Below, in pieces: positions 1 through 5,611 of a stretch of DNA of 6,067 bases (its first letter is position 1; each line of letters starts with the position of its first letter). This DNA is from Bacteroidota bacterium (lineage in GTDB: Bacteria; Bacteroidota; Bacteroidia; B-17B0; Aurantibacillaceae). The notes under the pieces are model-generated. The model searched no databases, was not told the DNA's origin, and saw only the letters and a list, made by a program, of their open reading frames with translations. The stretch is taken from assembly GCA_025359355.1 (NCBI GenBank), contig JANYGR010000180.1:1-6067 (forward strand), in the 5' to 3' direction. Made by a program: the position numbers and the translations under genes.

Positions 1-219
1 TCTTTCAATACGTTGAAAAAAACCACCGCGAACTTCTTCCGAACAACGGTGTTCAATCATCGTTGGAAACATTTTTTCTAAGCGCTCTCTGAAACCAGGG
101 ATTTTATTTGTTGGAGCTTGCTCCATTTCTTCTAAATCTAACCGCATTTGGATTAATTTTTTGCGATTGACACTCCAAATGTTTGGACCGCGAAGGGCTT
201 GAATACTGAGAATTTTCAT
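1..219 (-). CDS. cphA: Cyanophycin synthetase, N-terminal fragment (gene runs off the left edge)
   Basis: Reading leftward from the ATG at 219-217 gives 73 open codons with no stop before the window edge. The protein begins MKILSIQALRGPNIWSVNRK and continues with a segment rich in Arg, Leu and Glu, then the motif NKIPGFRERLEKM (residues 38-50), then EHRCSEEVRGGFFQRIE (56-72). From memory this is the highly conserved opening of CphA, which polymerises arginine and aspartate into the storage polymer cyanophycin using ATP, without ribosomes. Only the N-terminal domain is visible; the ATP-grasp and Mur-ligase-like domains that carry out the two ligations would lie beyond the edge (the family is usually near 870-900 residues). 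The start is secure because known family members begin at this same MKIL. It is divergent from the secreted-protein gene at 477. A cyanophycinase gene (cphB) often neighbours cphA in non-cyanobacteria, but it is not in view here. Confidence 0.9.
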   Translation of the reverse strand, partial: MKILSIQALRGPNIWSVNRKKLIQMRLDLEEMEQAPTNKIPGFRERLEKMFPTMIEHRCSEEVRGGFFQRIER

Positions 220-476
220 AGGACTAGTTGTTTAGAACGTTATTTTAGTGATAAATACTGTTTTTATAAATGTAGAGTATTTAATACATAAAAGAAATAT
301 TTTCGTCGATTATTTCATTTTTCTAATATGAGCGATTTTTTAGGAATATCATTATAAATGAGTAAGAGGTCTAAATTAATGATTGAAAAAAGATATTATT
401 TTAATTAGAACCTATACCTTTAGAATAGTTATAAGTCCACGAGTTCGAAAATTGTTTTATTAAATAACCTTAATTT
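220..476. other. Divergent AT-rich intergenic region
   Basis: This spacer separates the start codons of cphA (minus) and the secreted protein (plus), so both promoters should lie here. It is very AT-rich. The closest match to the Bacteroidota -7 element (TAnnTTTG) on the plus strand is TACCTTTA at 415-422. It lacks the final G, and the only nearby upstream TTG (383-385) is about 29 bases away, too far for the usual -33/-7 spacing, so I do not call a promoter. No Shine-Dalgarno sequence precedes either gene, as is usual in this phylum. The only reading frames inside are trivial (under 20 codons). Confidence 0.6.
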
Positions 477-569
477 ATGTATAAATTTCTTCCTAAAATT
501 CAGATATATAATTTTCAATGGATATGTCTGCTTATTGTTATTGTTTTTTCAAGTCATAGTGTAAAAGCT
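477..569 (+). other. Sec signal peptide of the secreted protein
   Basis: Residues 1-31 have a basic n-region (Lys3, Lys7), a hydrophobic core (about Trp15 to Phe24, WICLLIVIVF), a short polar stretch and a plausible signal peptidase I site, VKA followed by Gln32. A Gln directly after cleavage is common in Bacteroidota exported proteins. There is no lipobox cysteine, so this is not a lipoprotein. It fits the T9SS route, which requires Sec export first. Confidence 0.85.
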
Positions 570-3500
570 CAAATGGTAGGATCGGATGCGTATATTAAGG
601 CGACAAGCGTAGAAGTTGGAATAGCAGGCGCTGGAGGATATGAAGGTGTTGACATGACAGTTTCTGCTCCATTAGCTGGAATGCACCAACGTACTGGGAC
701 AAATTATTTTGGCTTCGTGGCTAATCCATTAATTAATGGATGGGCATCTTTTGACGGAGATTTTTTTACACCTGGTACACCTGAAAATGGTTGGGGTATT
801 CAGATAGGAAATGTATCAGGCGCTGGAGGTTATAGCAATAATTGTAATGACCCTATAAATTTTGGTGCACCACAACTTGACATACCTGGTTCTATAACGA
901 GTTGGTCTCATAATTTAAGCTGCTACTCAAGCGATTGGCAAGGGAATTTAATAGCTCCTGCTCAAGGAACAAATGCTGCAGTTAATTTACATTTCAAAAT
1001 CAATTACTTCTTACAACAAAACGACTTATATTATACAACTACTATTTCAATTACTAATAATGCGCCAACAGCAATTCCTGATTTTTATTATTACCGTTCT
1101 TTAGATCCTGATAATGATCAAACTCTTAATGGAAACTATGCAACCTCTAATACAATTGAAGATCAGCCAGGAAGTGGTGGTTGTGGAAATATTGCCTGTG
1201 TTAGCGCTCAACAAACCACTCCTAATAATTCTTATTTAGGTTTAGCGGCAGTTGGAGCTAATTTCCGTGTGACAACAGGGGGTTTTGCAAATAGAGACGG
1301 AACGAACATTTGGAATGCCCTTGGTGGTTTGACAGGAACGGTTGGCTATAATAATGGGAGCATAGATGAAGCTATTTCATTAGCTTATCGTATCCAAAAT
1401 TTTGCAGCGGGTTCTACACAAACCTTTAAGTTTGTTACTATCTTAAAGGCATCTGATAAAGCTGTTGCTATTAATAACTTATTATATTTATCTTATCCTA
1501 ATTCAGCCAATTTACCTCCATCCGTTTGTACACCCGGTGTAGATACCGTTTCGGCTTGTGGAGGTTCAGTGCCTATTCAAATTTCTGGACCAAATATAGC
1601 TGATTTTACATGGGCATGGACGCCATCTACTGGATTATCAACTACAACAGGCCCTAATACTGTCGCTTCTCCAATAGGTATCCAAACATATACTTTATTA
1701 GGAACACCTACAACAACCTGTGTAGTTCCTGTGTCATATATATTTGTAGTGAAACCAATAACAGGTGTAACATTTACTACAACTGCTACTTCAAACTCTC
1801 CTTTATGCGCGGGCTCAACACTAAGTTTATCTTCCACGGGAGGTGTTTCATATTCGTGGGCGGGGCCTAATGGTTTTACCTCATCCACTCAATCCCCTAC
1901 AATTCCAAATTTGCCTCCTTCTGGTATTGGAAATTATACCGTTACTGTAACTAATGCCGCTGGTTGTTCTGTCACCAATAGCGTTACGGTGACATCAAGT
2001 TCAACACCTACAGTCGTCTTAGGATCTAATGCTCCATTATGTGCAGGATCTACTCTGAGTTTAACTGCTACAGGCGGAAGTAATTATACGTGGAGTGGTC
2101 CAAATGCATTTACATCCACTTCTCAAAATCCTACTATAGCCAATACAACTACACTAAATAGTGGTATTTATACAACCACAGTTACGGCGGCAGGTTCTAC
2201 CTGCGCTAGTATCAATACTATAAGTATAGTTGTAAATACTTCTCCAACAGGAACTGTGAGTGCAAATACACCGCTATGTTCTGGTAAAACACTCAGTTTA
2301 ACTACCACAACGGGAACCGGATTCACTTATGCTTGGACTGGTCCTAATGCATTCACATCATCCATTCAAAATCCAACCATTGCAAATATTCAAATGGTGG
2401 ATGCTGGAGTGTATACTGTAGTTACAACAGCTTCAACTTCATGCACTCAAACAAACACTATTACAATAGTTATTAGTGCAACACCTACAATTACTATAGG
2501 TTCTAACTCTCCTATTTGTGCAGGAACAACATTAAGTTTGACATCAACAGGCGGAGGGACTTATCTGTGGAGTGGACCAAATGCATTTACATCTAGTATG
2601 CAAAATCCGACGGTATTAAACACTTCTCTTTCAAATTCAGGAGTATATAATTTAACGGTTACAACATTAGGCTCTTCTTGTACTAATACCGCCAATGTAA
2701 GCGTTTCGGTACTACCAACCACAACTATAGCGATTAATCCTTACCCAACTATTTGTAATAATGGAACCATAAATTTAGTTGCGCCAAATGGTGGAAACAC
2801 TTATACTTGGGACGGCCCTAATGCTTTCTCTTCCTCTGTTCAAAATCCAACCTTAACTAACGTAGGAGTTATTAATCAAGGTGTATATTCATTATCTGTT
2901 ACTACTGGCGGGTGTTTAAATACAGGTACTGTATCTATCAGTATTTATAATCCATTAGGATTTTCAGTATTCCCGGTTAATGCCACTGTGTGTGTTGGTA
3001 AAACAGGAACATTATCAGCTACAAGTACTGGTGGAAGTGGCGCTTATAATTATAGCTGGTCTCCATCACAGGGATTAGCTTCGTCCATCTCTTCAACTAC
3101 AAGCTTTACAGGAATAGCAACTACTAATTATACATTAACAGTGGTAGATGCTAACTGTGCGATTACAACGCCAATTACAGCAACTGTAAATGTTAATGTA
3201 AATCCAAGTCCTGTAATTACATTTACAACAAGTAAAGCAAGAGGATGTGAGCCTTTTTGCACGGATTTAATGAGTACAAGTGTTCCTGCTTCTGCTAATT
3301 GTGTTTGGGCATTTAGTAATAATACAGGGCTTGCAGCATGTAGTACACCTTCATTTTGTTTCGGTACTCATGGTATTTATAGTGCTTCATTAACTGTAAC
3401 TGATATTAATGGTTGTGTTGATTCTGTTAGTCAAAATGCATTTATTTTAGTGGACCCTAAGCCTAATCCTAATTTTGATTGGAGTCCCAATAATCCGAAT

Positions 3501-4010
3501 ATACTTATTAATGAAGTATCATTTACTGATCAATCAACAATTGGTTTACCAATGACAGCATGGCAATGGAACTTTGGCGATAATTATATTCTATTTCAAA
3601 ACGATACGTCACATAAGCAAAATCCAGTTCATTTATATAATAACGTAGATAATTATCCCGTTAAATTAATTGTAACGAACAGTTTTGGTTGCACAGATTC
3701 TATAATTAAATTGCTTCCGATCGAGGATGATTATGTCATCTATATTCCTAATTCATTTTCACCTATTAATCAGGATGGAAAAAATGATATGTTTAGCGTA
3801 CAAGGGATGGGCTTCACCAATGAAGGCTTCGAAATGGCGATTTTTGATAGATGGGGGACCTTAGTTTTTAAATCCAACGATGTGAATAAAGGTTGGGATG
3901 GATCAATAAAAGGAACCATTGCTAAACAAGATGTGTATGTTTATAAAATAAAAGTAAAGGATTATAAAAATAGAGCGAAAGAGTATGTTGGTCATGTTAC
4001 TACCCTATAA
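477..4010 (+). CDS. Large secreted surface protein with Ig-like/PKD repeats and a T9SS type B sorting domain
   Basis: The 1177-residue product is predicted to be exported by Sec, carried across the outer membrane by the type IX secretion system and retained at the surface or released. Order of parts: signal peptide 1-31; unrecognised N-terminal domain about 33-345; degenerate Ig-like module 349-427; five related Ig-like repeats 439-827, each with SGPNAFTSS-like and QNPT motifs; divergent module 835-912; Cys-rich module 912-997 with six cysteines; PKD module 997-1080 with the WNFGD signature at 1031-1035; type B sorting domain about 1087-1177 (IPNSFSP, then FDRWG 1123-1127, then GWDG 1139-1142). 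The start is fixed by an in-frame TAA at 471-473, just two codons before the ATG. The repeat region is rich in Ser, Thr, Asn and Gly, with few charged residues. By architecture it is adhesin-like, but no catalytic motif is seen and the ligand is unknown. No PorP/SprF-type partner gene follows. A terminator at 4057-4089 closes the unit. Family class is certain; specific function is not. Confidence 0.93.
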   Translation: MYKFLPKIQIYNFQWICLLIVIVFSSHSVKAQMVGSDAYIKATSVEVGIAGAGGYEGVDMTVSAPLAGMHQRTGTNYFGFVANPLINGWASFDGDFFTPGTPENGWGIQIGNVSGAGGYSNNCNDPINFGAPQLDIPGSITSWSHNLSCYSSDWQGNLIAPAQGTNAAVNLHFKINYFLQQNDLYYTTTISITNNAPTAIPDFYYYRSLDPDNDQTLNGNYATSNTIEDQPGSGGCGNIACVSAQQTTPNNSYLGLAAVGANFRVTTGGFANRDGTNIWNALGGLTGTVGYNNGSIDEAISLAYRIQNFAAGSTQTFKFVTILKASDKAVAINNLLYLSYPNSANLPPSVCTPGVDTVSACGGSVPIQISGPNIADFTWAWTPSTGLSTTTGPNTVASPIGIQTYTLLGTPTTTCVVPVSYIFVVKPITGVTFTTTATSNSPLCAGSTLSLSSTGGVSYSWAGPNGFTSSTQSPTIPNLPPSGIGNYTVTVTNAAGCSVTNSVTVTSSSTPTVVLGSNAPLCAGSTLSLTATGGSNYTWSGPNAFTSTSQNPTIANTTTLNSGIYTTTVTAAGSTCASINTISIVVNTSPTGTVSANTPLCSGKTLSLTTTTGTGFTYAWTGPNAFTSSIQNPTIANIQMVDAGVYTVVTTASTSCTQTNTITIVISATPTITIGSNSPICAGTTLSLTSTGGGTYLWSGPNAFTSSMQNPTVLNTSLSNSGVYNLTVTTLGSSCTNTANVSVSVLPTTTIAINPYPTICNNGTINLVAPNGGNTYTWDGPNAFSSSVQNPTLTNVGVINQGVYSLSVTTGGCLNTGTVSISIYNPLGFSVFPVNATVCVGKTGTLSATSTGGSGAYNYSWSPSQGLASSISSTTSFTGIATTNYTLTVVDANCAITTPITATVNVNVNPSPVITFTTSKARGCEPFCTDLMSTSVPASANCVWAFSNNTGLAACSTPSFCFGTHGIYSASLTVTDINGCVDSVSQNAFILVDPKPNPNFDWSPNNPNILINEVSFTDQSTIGLPMTAWQWNFGDNYILFQNDTSHKQNPVHLYNNVDNYPVKLIVTNSFGCTDSIIKLLPIEDDYVIYIPNSFSPINQDGKNDMFSVQGMGFTNEGFEMAIFDRWGTLVFKSNDVNKGWDGSIKGTIAKQDVYVYKIKVKDYKNRAKEYVGHVTTL
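1791..2957 (+). repeat. Five tandem Ig-like coding repeats of about 79 codons
   Basis: The repeats begin at residues 439, 517, 596, 676 and 755. Each opens with a SNSPLCAG-like motif, followed by TLSL, a Gly/Thr-rich turn, a Trp, then GPNAFTSS, QNPT, a G-Y strand and a second Cys. First cysteines are residues 444, 522, 601, 681 and 760 (spacing 78-80). Second cysteines are 497, 576, 656, 735 and 813, always 53-55 residues after the first, which suggests one disulfide per module. At DNA level the GPNAF block is strongly conserved: positions 2094-2116 and 2571-2593 differ at one base in 23, although they belong to the second and fourth repeats. Flanking modules at 349-427 and 835-912 have a similar Cys spacing but are more divergent. 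Confidence 0.9.
3735..4007 (+). other. T9SS type B C-terminal sorting domain (CHU_C, TIGR04131-like)
   Basis: The last ~91 residues match the gliding-motility-associated C-terminal domain: YIPNSFSPINQDGKNDMF (1089-1106), a FDRWG motif (1123-1127) followed by a VFKS strand, GWDG (1139-1142), and a closing strand pair with VYVYKIKVKD. In known systems this domain directs passage through the type IX translocon; type B domains, such as that of SprB, depend on PorP/SprF-type partners. The protein ends a few residues after the last strand, as expected for an intact signal. Confidence 0.92.
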
Positions 4011-4056
4011 TACTTTGTAAGAGTTAGCATCGTATTTTTTTAAATACTAATTTAGT

Positions 4057-4089
4057 AAAAGGCTATTGAAAAAAATCAATAGCCTTTTT
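4057..4089 (+). terminator. Intrinsic terminator after the secreted-protein gene
   Basis: A perfect stem pairs GGCTATTGA (4061-4069) with TCAATAGCC (4076-4084) around a six-A loop. AAAA on the left and TTTTT on the right extend it and provide the U-tract. It starts 46 bases after the stop codon. The symmetric A and T runs would let it work in both directions. It separates the secreted-protein gene from the phosphoesterase gene. Confidence 0.88.
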
Positions 4090-4182
4090 GTTTTTGAAAA
4101 GTAGTTCAAAATACTCATCTTTATAGCAAGCTAACTATCTTATTGATAATTGTTCTTTATTAAATGACATAACCTAAAGCGA

Positions 4183-4677
4183 TTGACAAATATCCTTCTC
4201 ATATCAGATACACATAGTTATTTAGACCCTAAATTAATCAAACATATTGAAGAGGCAGATGAAGTTTGGCATGCTGGAGACATTGGTAGTATTGATATTA
4301 CAGAGGCAATCAAAAAAATAAAACCTCTTAAAGCCGTGCATGGTAATATTGATGATCAAGATATCAGAAATGAATTTCCTAAGAATTTAATTTTCATGTG
4401 TGAGGCAGTGAAAATTTTTATCACCCATATTTGCGGACAACCGACTAATTACACGAAAGAAGTAAAAGATATTATACATGCAGAAAAACCACAAGTGTTT
4501 ATTTGCGGACATTCGCATATTTTAAAAGTAGTGTATCAAAAACAATATGAGGCATTGCATTTAAACCCTGGTGCTTGCGGATCTCATGGCTTTCATCAAA
4601 TTAAAACAGCTTTACGTTTTGTAATTGATAAAGATCAAATAAAAGATTTGGCCATTATTGAATTAGGCCCAAGATAA
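4183..4677 (+). CDS. YfcE/MJ0936-type metallophosphoesterase
   Basis: The 164-residue product carries the full calcineurin-like metallophosphoesterase set: SDTH (Asp9, His11), AGDI (Asp33), HGNID (Asn55), a TH at 81-82 (His82), and CGHSH (His110, His112), then LNPGA (127-131). These residues normally hold two divalent metals and hydrolyse phosphodiesters. The length matches the short archaeal/bacterial MJ0936-like members rather than the longer YfcE of E. coli. The physiological substrate is unknown for most of the family. The start is TTG at 4183: the reading frame is closed upstream by TGA at 4165-4167, no in-frame ATG or GTG lies between, and a start further in would lose the first metal ligands. 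A cytosolic location is likely (no signal peptide). It lies 172 bases after the secreted-protein gene with a terminator between, so it is probably transcribed alone. Downstream genes are convergent. Confidence 0.9.
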   Translation: MTNILLISDTHSYLDPKLIKHIEEADEVWHAGDIGSIDITEAIKKIKPLKAVHGNIDDQDIRNEFPKNLIFMCEAVKIFITHICGQPTNYTKEVKDIIHAEKPQVFICGHSHILKVVYQKQYEALHLNPGACGSHGFHQIKTALRFVIDKDQIKDLAIIELGPR

Positions 4678-4691
4678 ATTTGTCGTTCCAT

Positions 4692-4727
4692 AAAAAAGTC
4701 GAGAGCATATTAAAATGTCTCGACTTC
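4692..4727 (-). terminator. Hairpin terminator between convergent genes
   Basis: AAGTCGAGA (4696-4704) pairs with TCTCGACTT (4718-4726). Three further pairs (CAT/ATG) form past a bulged G at 4705, leaving an ATTAAA loop. Read on the minus strand, the stem is followed by a T-run (complement of the A-run 4692-4697), a classic intrinsic terminator for the 3-hydroxybutyrate dehydrogenase unit, whose stop codon is at 4767-4765. Read on the plus strand the trailing sequence is only TTCTGATTAA, so termination of the phosphoesterase transcript here would be weaker. Confidence 0.82.
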
Positions 4728-4764
4728 TGATTAATTGAAAATTTATAGTTTAATGAGTATGGAA

Positions 4765-5535
4765 TTATTGAGCATTCCATCCGCCATCAATTGGAAGCGC
4801 AGTGCCTGTTAATGTTGTGGCGCTCTCTGATGCTAAGAACACAGCCATTTGTCCTAATAATTCAACGGGTACAAATTCTTTCACCGCTTGTTTTAAGAGC
4901 ATTACTTTGTTAACTACATCAGCTTCGCTCATGTTATGAACCTTTGCTTGATCTGCAATTTGTTTATCAACCAAAGGTGTTTTTACATAACCCGGACAAA
5001 TAGCATTAGCCGTAATATTAAAAGGAGCACCTTCTAAGGCAATAGTTTTAGTAAAACCTACAATACCATGTTTACTGGCAACATAAGCACTTTTAAACTC
5101 AGACGCTACTAAACCATGAGCAGATGCAATATTAATAATGCGCCCAAAATTGCGTTCTTTCATGCCTTTCCAAACGGCCTTGGTTAAATAAAAAGCAGAG
5201 GTTAAATTAATACCTATGATAGCTGCCCATTTTTCATCAGGGAAATCTTCGATGGGCGATACGTGCTGTATACCAGCATTATTAACCAATACATCAATTT
5301 TTCCAAATTTGGTAACAGCATCTGCTACCATTTTACGAAGCTCTTCAGGGTTAAGCATATTAGCATTACTGTACATAACTTCAATGCCAAAATCTTTTGC
5401 TACTCCATCGGCTATTTCTTGTCCGTTGGGTTCAAGTCCGTTAAATACAATATTATATTGTTTTGTTTTTGCAAATTCGTGAGCAATGCCTAAGCCTATG
5501 CCACTGGTACTTCCAGTAATTAAGATTGTTTTCAT
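4765..5535 (-). CDS. bdhA: D-3-hydroxybutyrate dehydrogenase (short-chain dehydrogenase)
   Basis: This 256-residue NAD-dependent enzyme interconverts D-3-hydroxybutyrate and acetoacetate in the cytosol. Visible motifs: nucleotide-binding TGSTSGIG (7-14); NNAG (85-88) followed by IQH, characteristic of this subfamily; Asn110; catalytic Ser138, Tyr151 and Lys155; PG motif at 181-182; C-terminal IDGGWNAQ. The substrate-contact residues I recall from the Pseudomonas fragi enzyme (Gln94, His144, Lys152, Gln196, Trp257) all have equivalents here, offset by four: Gln90, His140, Lys148, Gln192, Trp253. That makes the subfamily call stronger than a generic SDR label. Length is typical. The ATG at 5535 is right because the Rossmann strand begins at once (KTILITG). 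It lies 76 bases downstream of a LOG-family gene on the same strand and ends before a hairpin terminator. The physiological direction (ketone-body use, or turnover of polyhydroxybutyrate or butyrate-like overflow products) cannot be told from this window. Confidence 0.92.
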   Translation of the reverse strand: MKTILITGSTSGIGLGIAHEFAKTKQYNIVFNGLEPNGQEIADGVAKDFGIEVMYSNANMLNPEELRKMVADAVTKFGKIDVLVNNAGIQHVSPIEDFPDEKWAAIIGINLTSAFYLTKAVWKGMKERNFGRIINIASAHGLVASEFKSAYVASKHGIVGFTKTIALEGAPFNITANAICPGYVKTPLVDKQIADQAKVHNMSEADVVNKVMLLKQAVKEFVPVELLGQMAVFLASESATTLTGTALPIDGGWNAQ

Positions 5536-5551
5536 GTGTATATTATATATG

Positions 5552-5602
5552 CCCGCAGATTTTCGCGAATTTTTTATCTGTGTAATCTGCGAGATCAGCG
5601 GG
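5552..5602. repeat. Imperfect palindromic intergenic repeat (AATCTGCG type)
   Basis: CCCGC (5552-5556) pairs with GCGGG (5598-5602), GAT (5558-5560) with ATC (5594-5596), TCGC (5563-5566) with GCGA (5589-5592), and ATT (5569-5571) with AAT (5584-5586). A few mismatches and one bulge interrupt the stem; the loop is about 5572-5583. It fills most of the spacer between the LOG-family gene and bdhA. The core words ATCTGTGTAATCTGCG and ATCAGCGGG resemble an interspersed repeat that I recall as frequent in intergenic regions of Bacteroidota genomes. It may be a REP-like element; in RNA it could form a hairpin between the two coding regions, but it lacks a following T-run on the minus strand and is not a typical terminator. 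Confidence 0.65.
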
Positions 5603-5611
5603 AATTATTTT

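Noticed and set aside
358..408. Small plus-strand frame in the intergenic region (ATG AGT AAG ... TAG, 16 codons)
   Set aside because: It is very short, has no signal of coding, and lies in AT-rich spacer DNA likely to hold the promoters.
383..423. Possible Bacteroidota promoter (TTG at 383-385, TACCTTTA at 415-422) upstream of the secreted-protein gene
   Set aside because: The -7 match lacks the final G and the spacing to the TTG is about 29 bases, longer than the usual range; in such AT-rich DNA a match like this is expected by chance.
1577..1888. 103-codon open frame on the minus strand inside the secreted-protein gene
   Set aside because: It is antisense to the Ig-like region, with no recognisable domain and a composition explained by the Thr/Pro/Gly-rich repeats on the other strand; a shadow frame.
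5216..5493. Two overlapping plus-strand frames (88 and 76 codons) opposite bdhA
   Set aside because: They are antisense to a fully supported dehydrogenase whose motifs cover this stretch, and neither product shows any family signature.
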